Below, piece after piece: positions 8,173-16,547 of a stretch of 64,000 nt of DNA. The translations under genes were made by a program, and so were the position numbers. Location: the NCBI RefSeq assembly GCF_004295485.1, contig NZ_CP036164.1, positions 744,001 through 808,000 on the forward strand, given 5' to 3'. How positions within the stretch are numbered: position 1 is the first letter of the stretch; each line of letters opens with the position of its first letter. Under the pieces are notes generated by a model. That model saw only the letters and a program-made list of their open reading frames with translations. It had not been told where the DNA came from and did no database searches. This DNA comes from Janibacter limosus (GTDB lineage: Bacteria; Actinomycetota; Actinomycetes; Actinomycetales; Dermatophilaceae).

Positions 8173-9699
8173 TTATGAAGCCCCCGTTTCTGCTCGATCT
8201 TGCTCGTGTTTCGCCTGTGTGAACCTGTCCTCACGCGAGGCGGTGCCGCTGGGAGAGGAGGCGTCGCCCGCGCGCAGCCAGTCGACGATCCCGCACACCG
8301 CGTCGGTGCAGCCGCCGCACCCCGTCGTGGCCCTGGTCGCCTCGGCGACCTGCTCGACGGTCGTTGCGCCGGAGGCGAACTCGGCGCGGATGTCTCCCTT
8401 TGTCACGCCGTTGCACCGGCAGATGGTCGCCCGGTCGGGGATGAGCGAAGGGGAGTCCCGGCGCGTGCCCGAGGTGGCCGGCGCGATGGCCTGCAGGAGG
8501 AGCTGCGCCGGGTCCGCGGGCAGCGGGGTCTGCCTCGTGTAGGTCGTGACGAGGTCGGTGCCGATCCGGCCGGCCCCGACGGCGGTGGCACCGACGAGCC
8601 GACCGTCCCGCACGACGATCTCGAGGTGGCGGCCGGCGGAGGGGTCGCTGAGCCGGACGACGCGCAGCGCGGGGTCGTCGGCGCGGCCGCTGCCGCAGAC
8701 ACCCATGGTCACGAGGTCGACGCCCGCCGTCTTGGGCCGGACGACATCGCCCACGCCGGTGGTCACCCCGGTGGGGGTGCCGCTGGTGAGCAGCCCGGCC
8801 AGACGGTGCGCCTGCTCCCATCCCTGACCGACCAGCCCGCTTGCGCCGCAGGGTGGTTGGGCACAGTCACCGATCGCGTGGATGCGCGGGTCGGCGGTGG
8901 TGAGGTCCTCGTCGACGAGGATCCCGCGCTCGACGGCGAGCCCGCTCCCCACGGCGAGGTCGGTGCGGGGGACCGTCCCCGTGGTCAGGACGAGCAGGTC
9001 GGCTGCCAGGACCTCCCCGTTGTCGAGACGGACCCGCCGCAGCCGACCCTCCTCGAGCACGACCTCCTCGGCGGCGACCCCGACGCGCTGGTCGACGCCC
9101 GTGCGCCGCAGGGTCGACTCGACCACCCGGCTCGCGGCCTCGTCGAGCTGCCGGTCCATCAGGGCCGGGGCGGGGTGGACGACGGTGACCGCGAGGTCGC
9201 GTCCGGCGAGGCCGCTCGCGGCCTCGAGCCCGAGCACGCCCCCGCCCAGGACGATCGCCCGGCGCGCGTTGAGCGTCGCGGCGATGATCTCCCGGGCGTC
9301 GTCGATCGAGCGCAGGACGTGGACGCCACGGGGCAGGTCGGGCCCGTCGAGACCGGCCGTCGTGGGGACCCGCGCGGCCGCGCCGGTGGCGAGCACGAGG
9401 TGGTCGTAGGGGACCCGTGAGCCGTCGGCCAGCACGACGTCCTGCCGCTCCCGGTCGACCGCACGGACCGCGGTGCCGCGCTGCACGCTGACGCGCGGGT
9501 GGGCGGGGGAGGGCATGGCGATCGACGACAGGCCGCGGGACCCGGCGACGACATCGCTCAGGAGCACACGGTTGTAGGGCTCGCAGGCCTCCTCGCCGAG
9601 GACGGTGACGAGGTGCTCGCCCGCGACATCGGCCGTGGTGAGGTCCTCGACGAAGCGTGATCCGACCATCCCGTGGCCGATGACGACGACGTGGCTCAT
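8173..9699 (-). CDS. FAD-dependent oxidoreductase with BFD [2Fe-2S] domain, nitrate reductase electron-transfer subunit
   Basis: A 508-aa protein like the front of NirB: FAD site at HVVVIGHGMVGSRFVEDL, NAD site at IVLGGGVLGLEAASGL near residue 150, FAD-closing motif IHAIGDCAQPP near 275, and a C-terminal BFD-like [2Fe-2S] domain with TICRCNGVTKGDI and TTGCGGCTDAVCGIV. It lacks siroheme-binding parts. Its gene overlaps the end-to-start junction with nasA by ATGA, so it most likely passes electrons from NAD(P)H to NasA, as NasB/NasC-type subunits do. The tail after the BFD domain (SSPSGTASREDRFTQAKHEQ) is charged, and its coding sequence contains the nirB GlnR-type box (8186-8223). Confidence 0.88.
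   Translation of the reverse strand: MSHVVVIGHGMVGSRFVEDLTTADVAGEHLVTVLGEEACEPYNRVLLSDVVAGSRGLSSIAMPSPAHPRVSVQRGTAVRAVDRERQDVVLADGSRVPYDHLVLATGAAARVPTTAGLDGPDLPRGVHVLRSIDDAREIIAATLNARRAIVLGGGVLGLEAASGLAGRDLAVTVVHPAPALMDRQLDEAASRVVESTLRRTGVDQRVGVAAEEVVLEEGRLRRVRLDNGEVLAADLLVLTTGTVPRTDLAVGSGLAVERGILVDEDLTTADPRIHAIGDCAQPPCGASGLVGQGWEQAHRLAGLLTSGTPTGVTTGVGDVVRPKTAGVDLVTMGVCGSGRADDPALRVVRLSDPSAGRHLEIVVRDGRLVGATAVGAGRIGTDLVTTYTRQTPLPADPAQLLLQAIAPATSGTRRDSPSLIPDRATICRCNGVTKGDIRAEFASGATTVEQVAEATRATTGCGGCTDAVCGIVDWLRAGDASSPSGTASREDRFTQAKHEQDRAETGAS
8186..8223 (-). promoter_or_regulatory. GlnR-type nitrogen control box upstream of nirB
   Basis: On the minus strand the order is TTCAC-N6-GAAAC-N6-AAGAT-N6-GAAAC, matching the actinobacterial GlnR consensus gTnAC-n6-GAAAC repeated twice, with the third subsite weak. 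It lies inside the 3' end of the upstream oxidoreductase gene, 10 nt upstream of the nirB -10 (TAACGT, 8170-8175). Its centre is about 42 bp from the predicted leaderless start, an activator-like position. Confidence 0.7.
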
Positions 9700-11843
9700 G
9701 CGATGGCCTCCTGGGCGCTGGTGGGGGCGGCAGCCCGGGTGGCCCGGACCTCGACCGCGCAGACCTTGAGCTCCGGCATCGACGAGATCGGGTCGACTGC
9801 GTCGTTGGTGACGCGGTTGACGCTCCCCGTGCCGGGGTGGTGGAAGGGCATGAAGACCGTGTCCGCCCTGACCCGGTCGGTCACCCTGGCCGGTGCCGTG
9901 ACGCGGCCGCGGGCGGTGACGAGCTCGACCTCCTCGCCCTCCTCGACGTCCAGCCGGTGGGCGAGCAGCGGGTGGATCTCGACGAAGGGGGTGGGCTGGG
10001 CCGCGAGCAGTGCCGGCACCCGCCGTGTCTGCGCGCCCGACTGGTAGTGCTCGAGCACCCGCCCGGTGATGAGGAAGAGCGGGGCGTCGACTCGCAGCTC
10101 CTCGGCCGGCCCGACGTGGTCGACGGCAATGAACCGCGCCCTGCCGTCCGGGGTCGGGAAGCGGTCGAGGAGGGCGCGCGGGGTGCCCGGGTGAGGCGCC
10201 TGCCCTTCGTCGGTGGCGGGGCAGGGCCAGTGCAGGTCGGGCTCGCGGTCGAGGCGTGCGTGGGACAACCCGGAGTAGTCCGCGCGTCCGCCGGCGCTCG
10301 CCCGGGCCAGCTCGTCGAAGACCTCCGCCGGGTCGGTCGACCACGATCCCGGGGCCCCGAGGCGCCGGGCGAGCTGCGACCAGATCCACAGCTCGGAGAC
10401 GACTCCTGCCGGTGGGTCGATCGCCGCGCGGCGCCTGATGACGCGGCCCTCGAGGTTGGTCATCGTCCCCTCCTCCTCGGCCCACTGGGTGACGGGCAGG
10501 ACGATGTCGGCGAGCAGCGAGGTCTCGCTCGGGAAGATGTCGCAGACGACGAGCAGGTCGAGCGCCTGCAGACGGTCGGCGACGGCGTCCGCGCGCGGTG
10601 CGCTGACCACCGGGTTGGCCCCGTGCACGAGCAGGGCGCGCGGACCGCCGGGCCTGCCGAGTGCCTGCAGCAGCGCGACGGCCGGGAGCCCCGGACCGGG
10701 CAGGTCCTCGGGGTCGACACCCCACACGCCCGCGACGTGCTCGCGTGCCGCGGGGTCGGTGATCGACCGGTAGCCGGGCAGCTGGTCGGCCTTCTGCCCG
10801 TGCTCGCGGCCGCCCTGCCCGTTGCCCTGGCCGGTGAGGGCGCCGTAGCCGCTCCCTTCGCGCCCGACGAGCCCGAGCGCGAGGGCGAGGTTGATCGCGG
10901 CGGTGACCGTCGCGGTGCCCTGGCGGGACTGCTCGACCCCGCGTCCGGTGAGCACGTACGCGCCGGCCCCACCGCGGGCCGGGCTGGCGGCGGCCAGCAG
11001 CCGTGCGGCGCGACGCATCTCGTCGGCGGGGACCCCGCACACCTGCTCGGCGCGCTCGGGCCACCACGCGGCGACCGACCGGGCGAGGTCCTGCCAGCCG
11101 GTCGTGCGCGCGCTGAGATACGGCTCGTCGACGAGCCCCTCGGCGACGAGCACGTGGAGGAGGGCCTGCAGCACGACGAGGTCGGTGCCCGGCACCGGCT
11201 GCAGGTGCATCCCTCGCCCCTCCTCGGTGAGGTCGGCGGTGGCGGAGCGGCGCGGGTCCACGACGACGAGCCCTCCGGCATCGCGGGCGCCGGACAGGTG
11301 CGGGACGAAGGGGGGCATCGTCTCGGCGACATTGCTGCCGAGCAGCAGGACGGCGTGGGCAGCGTCGAGGTCGGCGACGGGGAAGGGCAGGCCCCGGTCG
11401 AGCCCGAGCGAGCGGTTGGCGGCGGCCGCGGCCGATGCCATGCAGAAGCGACCGTTGTAGTCGATGTTCTTGCTGCGCAGGGCGATCCGGGTGAACTTGC
11501 CGAGCTGGTAGGCCTTCTCGTTGGTGAGGCCGCCGCCGCCGAAGACCGCCACGGCGTCGGGTCCGTGCTCGACGGCGATGGTGCGCAGCCGGTCGGCCAG
11601 CAGGTCCAGCGCCACCTCCCAGGTCGCCTCGCGCAGCACGCCGTCCGCGTCACGCACGAGGGGCGCGGTCAGCCGGTCCGGCGCGCGGAGCAGCTCCGCG
11701 GAGGTGCCGCCCTTGCGGCACAGGCCTCCTCGGTTGGTCGGGAACTCGCGTCCGGCCACGACGAGGGGAGGGACGCTCCCTTCGTCACGGGTGAGGGTCA
11801 TCGCGCACTGCAGCGCGCAGTACGGGCAGTGGCTGTCGGTCAT
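9696..11843 (-). CDS. nasA: Assimilatory nitrate reductase, molybdopterin catalytic subunit
   Basis: A 715-aa molybdopterin oxidoreductase. The N-terminal [4Fe-4S] motif is CPYCALQC with the fourth Cys in GGLCRKG about 45 residues on; NGRFCMASAAAA near residue 125 is the region of the Mo-bis-MGD active site Cys; the C-terminal dinucleotide-binding domain begins near 590 (PLFLITGRVLEHYQSGAQT). Reduces nitrate to nitrite in the cytoplasm. It overlaps the transporter stop by one base (TGATG) and the electron-transfer gene by ATGA, so narK-nasA-nasC form one operon. Unlike Klebsiella-type NasA there is no C-terminal [2Fe-2S] domain; the separate BFD protein probably serves instead. Confidence 0.92.
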   Translation of the reverse strand: MTDSHCPYCALQCAMTLTRDEGSVPPLVVAGREFPTNRGGLCRKGGTSAELLRAPDRLTAPLVRDADGVLREATWEVALDLLADRLRTIAVEHGPDAVAVFGGGGLTNEKAYQLGKFTRIALRSKNIDYNGRFCMASAAAAANRSLGLDRGLPFPVADLDAAHAVLLLGSNVAETMPPFVPHLSGARDAGGLVVVDPRRSATADLTEEGRGMHLQPVPGTDLVVLQALLHVLVAEGLVDEPYLSARTTGWQDLARSVAAWWPERAEQVCGVPADEMRRAARLLAAASPARGGAGAYVLTGRGVEQSRQGTATVTAAINLALALGLVGREGSGYGALTGQGNGQGGREHGQKADQLPGYRSITDPAAREHVAGVWGVDPEDLPGPGLPAVALLQALGRPGGPRALLVHGANPVVSAPRADAVADRLQALDLLVVCDIFPSETSLLADIVLPVTQWAEEEGTMTNLEGRVIRRRAAIDPPAGVVSELWIWSQLARRLGAPGSWSTDPAEVFDELARASAGGRADYSGLSHARLDREPDLHWPCPATDEGQAPHPGTPRALLDRFPTPDGRARFIAVDHVGPAEELRVDAPLFLITGRVLEHYQSGAQTRRVPALLAAQPTPFVEIHPLLAHRLDVEEGEEVELVTARGRVTAPARVTDRVRADTVFMPFHHPGTGSVNRVTNDAVDPISSMPELKVCAVEVRATRAAAPTSAQEAIA

Positions 11844-13201
11844 CAGATCCCCTCGCCCGCCAGCCGCGCACCACGACGCAGGTAGACCGCCCAGGTGAGC
11901 GTCGCCATGACGACGTAGGCGGTGATGAAGACACCGATCGCCGGCACGAGGGAGTCGTAGGCGGTCGTCGACATCGCGAAGCCGCGCGGCACGAGGAACC
12001 CGCCGACGGCCCCGACGGCTCCGGCGATGCCGATGCACCCGGCGGCGCTGCGTCGCGCGGTGGCGAGCCCGGCGCCGTCACGGGCGTCGGCGCGGAAGAC
12101 GGCCGGGATCATCCGGTAGGTCGCGCCGTTGCCGATCCCTGCCCCGACGAAGAGGACGAGGAAGGCGGTGAGGAAGAGCGCGAAGGAGTGCACCGACAGG
12201 GCGAGGATCGCTGCCCCGGCCGCGGTGCCCATGACTGCGAAGGCCGTGATCGTCACCCGGGCACCCCCGAGGCGGTCGGCGACCATGCCGCCGACCGGGC
12301 GGCTGGCGGCCCCGAGGACCGCCCCGAGGAAGGCGAGCGAGGTCGGGGTCTCGGGGAACTGCGTCGTGAGCAGCGTGGGGAAGGCGACGGAGTACCCGAT
12401 GAAGGAGCCGAAGGTGCCGATGTAGAGGAAGGAGATGATCCACGTGTGCGGGTGCGTCGCGGCCCGGGCCCAGCTGCGGTGGTCGGAGCGGGCCGTGCCG
12501 AGGTTGTCCATCCCGCGCCATGCGCCGATGGCGGCGAGCAGCACGAGGGGCACGAAGACCAGGCCGGCGCGCTCGAGGTGGATCCCGGCGCCGACGGCGA
12601 TGATCGCGGGGATGGCGAGCTGGACGATGCCGGTGCCGAGGTTGCCGCCGGCAGCGTTCAGGCCCAGCGCCTTCCCCTTCTCCGCCTCGGGGAAGAAGAA
12701 GGAGATGTTGGTCATCGACGAGGCGAAGTTGCCGCCGCCGAACCCGGCGAGGGCGGCGATGGCGAGCAGCCCTGCGAAGGGGGTCTCCGGCCGGCCCACG
12801 ACCCACGCCAGGGACAGGGTGGGCAGCAGCAGGAGCAGCGCCGACACGATCGTCCAGTTGCGGCCGCCCACGATCGGGACCATGAAGGTGTACGGCACCC
12901 GCAGGAAGGCACCGACGAGGCTGGGTACCGCGATGAGCCAGAACTGCTGGTCGAGGGTCAGCGCGAAGCCGGCCGCGGGCAGCTGCGGCACGACGACGCT
13001 CCACAGCGCCCACACGCAGAAGCCGAGGAGCTCGGCGAGCACCGACCAGCGCAAGTTGCGCTGTGCGACGGCGCGGCCACCCGCGGCCCAGAAGCCGGCG
13101 TCCTCCGGGTCCCAGTGGTCGATCCACCGCCCGGCGCGTCGGACGGGTCCCGTGGGGGCCGTGGTGGTGTCGGGCGAGACGACAGTGGTCGGCGAGGTCA
13201 T
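11843..13201 (-). CDS. narK: MFS nitrate/nitrite transporter
   Basis: A 452-aa major facilitator of the NarK/NasA group with about 12 hydrophobic helices. The nitrate signature is visible in helix 5 (AGFGGGNFASSMTNISFFFP) and again in shortened form in the second half (FVGAGIGNGATYRMIPAVF). The conserved substrate-contact Arg is likely in LRVPYTFMVP. The N-terminal 25 residues are Thr/Pro-rich and cytosolic. First gene of the nitrate operon; ATG 13201 lies 6 nt after CAGTCT, and a GlnR-type box (13224-13261) sits 10 nt further upstream. Direction (nitrate import alone or nitrate/nitrite exchange) cannot be read from sequence. Confidence 0.92.
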   Translation of the reverse strand: MTSPTTVVSPDTTTAPTGPVRRAGRWIDHWDPEDAGFWAAGGRAVAQRNLRWSVLAELLGFCVWALWSVVVPQLPAAGFALTLDQQFWLIAVPSLVGAFLRVPYTFMVPIVGGRNWTIVSALLLLLPTLSLAWVVGRPETPFAGLLAIAALAGFGGGNFASSMTNISFFFPEAEKGKALGLNAAGGNLGTGIVQLAIPAIIAVGAGIHLERAGLVFVPLVLLAAIGAWRGMDNLGTARSDHRSWARAATHPHTWIISFLYIGTFGSFIGYSVAFPTLLTTQFPETPTSLAFLGAVLGAASRPVGGMVADRLGGARVTITAFAVMGTAAGAAILALSVHSFALFLTAFLVLFVGAGIGNGATYRMIPAVFRADARDGAGLATARRSAAGCIGIAGAVGAVGGFLVPRGFAMSTTAYDSLVPAIGVFITAYVVMATLTWAVYLRRGARLAGEGI

Positions 13202-13223
13202 GCGGCGAGACTGGCAAGCGCGT

Positions 13224-13261
13224 GTTTCGCGCTCCCACGGTCGCCGTTAATCCCGTGTTAC
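13224..13261 (-). promoter_or_regulatory. GlnR-type nitrogen control box upstream of narK
   Basis: Minus-strand order GTAAC-N6-TTAAC-N6-CGTGG-N6-GAAAC. First and last subsites match the GlnR consensus fully, the second in its AAC, the third poorly. The box lies 10 nt upstream of the presumed -10 (CAGTCT, 13208-13213), the same gap as at nirB, so both operons look co-regulated. Confidence 0.65.
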
Positions 13262-13313
13262 CCGCCCCGCACGTCCCCGACCACGCACCTGTGAGGGGGA
13301 CGAAGGGGTGGGT

Positions 13314-13460
13314 GCGCACGACCTTAAGGAGATGCGGGTTGGGTGCGCACGACCTTAAGGAGATGCAGGGTGGGTGCGCACGACCTTAAGGAAATGTGGG
13401 TTGGGTGCGCACGACCTCAAGGAAATGCGGGTTGGGTGCGCACGACCTTAAGGAGATGCG
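13314..13460. repeat. Five-copy phased array of the CCTTAAGG dyad
   Basis: Five direct units start at 13314, 13345, 13376, 13407 and 13438 with an exact 31-bp period. Each carries the dyad GCAnnnCCTTAAGGnnnTGC or a one- to two-base variant (CCTCAAGG in unit 4, GGAAATG in units 3 and 4). The linker GGGTTGGGTGC is nearly constant within this array. It lies between the pncB stop (13466) and the narK GlnR box. The same core with other linkers recurs at 23227-23405. The even spacing near three helical turns and the symmetric core suggest protein-binding sites. Confidence 0.9.
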
Positions 13461-13465
13461 AAGGG

Positions 13466-14779
13466 TCAGGGGGTCTCGGTGAGGAAGATCGTCTCGACCG
13501 CCGGCTGTCCCTGGCTCAGCTGGTGCGCGGAGCGCGGCAGCTCGGCGACCGAGGCATCGTGTCGGGCCCGCCCGGCCTCGAGCGTCGCGTGCTCACCCCC
13601 CACGACCTGGCCGTCGGCCACGAGTCGCACGAGCAGGTCGCGGTCGTCGGCGTCGCCGACCGGCTGCTCGCCGATGCCCAGGACCTCGGCCTCGACGACA
13701 CCCAGCGGGTTGCGCCGCCGCAGCGCGTACTTGCGCCCACCGATCGAGATCTTGTCCTTGCTCTTCTTGGCGACCCCGATCATCGTGCCGGCGTCGTCCT
13801 CACGGGCGACGAGCTTGTAGACCATCGAGGCCGTCGGGTGGCCGGAGCCGGTGACCACGCGGGTCCCGACGCCATAGGTGTCGACCGGCGCCGCAGCCAG
13901 CGCGGCGATCGCGTACTCGTCGAGGTCGGAGGTGACGACGATCTTGGTCTCGGTCGCGCCCAGCCCGTCGAGCTGCTCGCGGACCTCGCTCGCCTGGACC
14001 ACGAGGTCCCCCGAGTCGAGACGCACCCCACCGAGGGAGGTGCCGCCGACCTCGATGGCGGTGTTCACCCCTTCGGTCACGTCGTAGGTGTCCACGAGCA
14101 GCGTGGTGCCGGTGCCGAGGGAGGCGATCTGCGCCTCGAAGGCCTCGCGCTCGCTCTCGTGGAGCAGGGTGAAGGCATGCGCCGCGGTCCCGCCCGTGGG
14201 CACGCCGTAGCGCCGCCCCGCCTCGAGGTTGGAGGTGGAGGAGAAGCCGGCGATGTACGCCGCCCGGGCCGCCGCCACCGCTGCACCGTCGTGGGTGCGC
14301 CGGCTGCCCATCTCGATGACCGGCCGCGTCCCGGCCGCGCCGGTCATCCGTGAGGCCGCCGAGGCGACCGCGGAGTCGTGGTTGAGGATCGACAGGACGA
14401 CGGTCTCGAGGATCACTCCGTGCGCGAAGTCGGACTCGACGACGAGCACGGGGGAGTAGGGGAAGTAGGTCTCACCCTCGGCATAGCCCCACACGTCCCC
14501 GTCGAAGCGGTAGTCGGCGAGGAAGTCCAGCGTCATGGCGTCGACCACATCGTGCGTGCGCAGGTGCTCCAGCTCCGCGTCGCCGAAGCGGAAGTCCTCG
14601 ATGGCGTCGAGCACCCGCCCGACCCCCGCGAGGACGCCGTAGCGCCGGCCGGACGGCAGTCGCCGGGCAAAGGTCTCGAAGACGCACCGACGCGATGCGG
14701 CGCCGCTGTGGAGGGCGGCCTGGAGCATCGTCAGCTCGTAGTGATCGGTGAGCAGCGCAGTGCTGGGTCGGATCGTCAC
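13466..14779 (-). CDS. pncB: Nicotinate phosphoribosyltransferase
   Basis: Makes nicotinate mononucleotide from nicotinate and PRPP in NAD salvage. The 437-aa protein opens with TALLTDHYELTMLQAAL, the usual PncB start, and holds the type II PRTase barrel with FSSTSNLEAGRRYGVPTGGT near 215, LVDTYDVTEGV near 260, GGVRLDSGDL near 285 and YGVGTRVVTGSG near 345. I choose GTG 14779 because it lies 7 nt after TAGAGT, half of a shared bidirectional promoter with clpS; GTG 14788 is possible but falls on that -10. In mycobacteria pncB1 also diverges from clpS. Confidence 0.93.
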   Translation of the reverse strand: MTIRPSTALLTDHYELTMLQAALHSGAASRRCVFETFARRLPSGRRYGVLAGVGRVLDAIEDFRFGDAELEHLRTHDVVDAMTLDFLADYRFDGDVWGYAEGETYFPYSPVLVVESDFAHGVILETVVLSILNHDSAVASAASRMTGAAGTRPVIEMGSRRTHDGAAVAAARAAYIAGFSSTSNLEAGRRYGVPTGGTAAHAFTLLHESEREAFEAQIASLGTGTTLLVDTYDVTEGVNTAIEVGGTSLGGVRLDSGDLVVQASEVREQLDGLGATETKIVVTSDLDEYAIAALAAAPVDTYGVGTRVVTGSGHPTASMVYKLVAREDDAGTMIGVAKKSKDKISIGGRKYALRRRNPLGVVEAEVLGIGEQPVGDADDRDLLVRLVADGQVVGGEHATLEAGRARHDASVAELPRSAHQLSQGQPAVETIFLTETP

Positions 14780-14786
14780 GCTGGCC

Positions 14787-14796
14787 ACTCTAGGGT
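14787..14796. promoter_or_regulatory. Overlapping divergent -10 elements for pncB and clpS
   Basis: The 10-bp ACTCTAGGGT reads TAGGGT rightward (14791-14796) and TAGAGT leftward (14792-14787). Each is followed by exactly 7 nt and a GTG start (14804 and 14779), so both genes are predicted to make leaderless mRNAs from -10 elements that share their central TA. Confidence 0.7.
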
Positions 14797-14803
14797 GGAG
14801 GGC

Positions 14804-15094
14804 GTGTCCATCGCCCCAGCCGAGCAGCAGACGAGCGAGCCCGACGTCGTCGAGGCCGTCGACACCCCGTGGATCACCTTGGTGTGGAACGACCCGGTCA
14901 ACCTCATGTCCTACGTGACCTGGGTCTTCCAGACGCACTTCGGCTATCCCAAGCAGCACGCCGAAAGACTGATGATGGACGTCCACCTCAAGGGGCGCGC
15001 CGTCGTGGCGCACGGGCCCAAGGAGCAGATGGAAGCCGACACCGAGGCGTTGCAGGGCTACGGCCTGTGGGCGACCTTCCAGAAGGACGTCTGA
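14804..15094 (+). CDS. clpS: ATP-dependent Clp protease adaptor ClpS
   Basis: A 96-aa ClpS, the N-end-rule adaptor that hands substrates to the ClpC/ClpP protease. It has a disordered acidic start and then the compact fold with TPWITLVWNDPVNLMSYV, AERLMMDVHLKGRAVVAHG and a C-terminal WATFQKDV. The residues that form the N-degron pocket (N and D of WNDPVN, the M of LMMDVH) are present. Start GTG 14804 is leaderless by the -10 spacing. The next gene overlaps its stop (TGATG). Confidence 0.92.
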   Translation: MSIAPAEQQTSEPDVVEAVDTPWITLVWNDPVNLMSYVTWVFQTHFGYPKQHAERLMMDVHLKGRAVVAHGPKEQMEADTEALQGYGLWATFQKDV

Positions 15095-15732
15095 TGGCGC
15101 ACGCCTTCACCGCCGACGGCGAGGAGCTCGTCGCGACCATGGACGAGGACGAGCGAGCCGTCGTGGTCGGGCTGTGCCTGCAGGTCATGGACTTGGTCGC
15201 TCCCGCCAGCACCACGACGAAGGGGGAGCACGCCGACCCCTTCGAGGCGATCGTGGCCGGGCTGGGTGACCTCGCGACGGACACCGAGGAGGGCGCGGCG
15301 GGCCTCGAGGTGCCCGACCGGGCCTTCGGCCTCGACCACGACCGCGACCCGGCGCTTGACCGGCTCTTCCCGACCGGCAACCGCGAGGACGAGCAGGAGG
15401 CGGCGGAGTTCCGCCGCTTCACCGAGCAGGGACTGCGCCAGCGCAAGCACCAGGGGCTGGCGACGACCGTGCGCACCCTCGAAGCGGCCAGCGACGACCG
15501 GTGGGTCGTCACGCGGACGCAGGCCCCGGCCGTGCTCGTCGCGCTCACCGACATCCGGCTCGTCATGGGTGAGCGGCTCGGGCTGCGCACAGACGAGGAC
15601 GCGACCCGGCTCGAGGAGCTCATCGAGACCCTCGACGCGGACGACCCCGCGGTCTTCGCGCTGAGCATCTACGACTTCCTCACCCGGCTGCAGGAGTCGC
15701 TGACCCAGGCACTCGTCGGGGACGACGAGTGA
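15094..15732 (+). CDS. DUF2017 family protein
   Basis: A 212-aa, mainly helical, acidic protein of the actinobacterial DUF2017 family, which nearly always follows clpS. No catalytic motif is visible; recognisable stretches are [19 protein letters not shown] in the middle and [19 protein letters not shown] near 150. It overlaps both neighbours (TGATG with clpS, GTGA with murI), so it belongs to the clpS-murI operon. Function unknown; the tight link to clpS suggests a role around proteolysis or the cell wall. Confidence 0.85.
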   Translation: MAHAFTADGEELVATMDEDERAVVVGLCLQVMDLVAPASTTTKGEHADPFEAIVAGLGDLATDTEEGAAGLEVPDRAFGLDHDRDPALDRLFPTGNREDEQEAAEFRRFTEQGLRQRKHQGLATTVRTLEAASDDRWVVTRTQAPAVLVALTDIRLVMGERLGLRTDEDATRLEELIETLDADDPAVFALSIYDFLTRLQESLTQALVGDDE

Positions 15733-16547
15733 GCGCGCCGGCAGCGGACCAGCCGATCGGCATCTTCGACTCAGGGCTCGGCGGCCTGACCGTCGCCCGC
15801 GCCGTGCTCGACCAGCTGCCCCACGAGTCCGTCGCCTATCTCGGCGACACGGCGCGAGCGCCCTACGGCCCCAGACCGATCGCGCAGACTCGTGCGTACG
15901 CGCTCGAGTGCCTGGACCGCCTTGTCGACCACGGTGTCAAGCTCCTCGTCATCGCCTGCAACACGGCCAGTGCGGCGGTGCTCCACGACGCGCGCGAGCG
16001 CTACGACGTGCCGGTCGTCGAGGTCATCCGGCCGGCCGTGCGCCGGGCCGTCCTGGCCACCCGCAACCACCGCGTCGGCGTGATCTCGACGACGGGTACG
16101 CACCGCTCACGGGCCTACCTGGACGCCTTCGCGGCCGCCCCGCAGACCCAGGTCATCTCCCAGCCCTGCCCGCGGTTCGTGGAGCTCGTCGAGGCCGGGA
16201 CGACGTCCGGCCCGGAGGTGCTCGAGGTCGCGCGGGGCTACCTCGCCCCCCTTCGGCAGGCGGAGGTGGACACTCTCGTGCTCGGGTGCACCCACTACCC
16301 GCTGCTCACCGGCGCGCTCTCCTACGTCATGGGCGAAGGTGTCACGCTCGTCTCATCGGCCGAGGAGACCGCCAAGGACGTCTACCGTGTCCTTGCGGAC
16401 CTCGACCTGCTGCGCCCCGAGACCCTCCCGGACCCCACCCACGGGTTCACGACCACGGGAGACCCGGAGCTCTTCCGGTCGCTGGCCCGCCGCTTCCTCG
16501 GACCCGAGGTCGCGGATGTCTTCGCCACCTTGGGAGAAGAGCGTTGA
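15729..16547 (+). CDS. murI: Glutamate racemase
   Basis: Converts L-glutamate to D-glutamate for peptidoglycan. The 272-aa protein has the two catalytic cysteines in their usual settings: [12 protein letters not shown] near residue 77 and [14 protein letters not shown] near 188, plus the substrate loops [15 protein letters not shown] and [14 protein letters not shown] start overlapping the DUF2017 stop; its own stop overlaps a TTG start of the MBL gene. Confidence 0.95.
   Translation: MSAPAADQPIGIFDSGLGGLTVARAVLDQLPHESVAYLGDTARAPYGPRPIAQTRAYALECLDRLVDHGVKLLVIACNTASAAVLHDARERYDVPVVEVIRPAVRRAVLATRNHRVGVISTTGTHRSRAYLDAFAAAPQTQVISQPCPRFVELVEAGTTSGPEVLEVARGYLAPLRQAEVDTLVLGCTHYPLLTGALSYVMGEGVTLVSSAEETAKDVYRVLADLDLLRPETLPDPTHGFTTTGDPELFRSLARRFLGPEVADVFATLGEER

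Noticed and set aside
13314..13460. CRISPR array
   Set aside because: Linkers are only about 10 bp and nearly the same in all units; repeats of 21 bp with no cas genes. The second array at 23227 is the same case.
13343..13465. Open frames across the arrays that read as HDLKEM or ARPQGD repeats
   Set aside because: They come from the DNA repeat itself, have no start signal and run into genes on the other strand. Same for the frames over 23275-23469.
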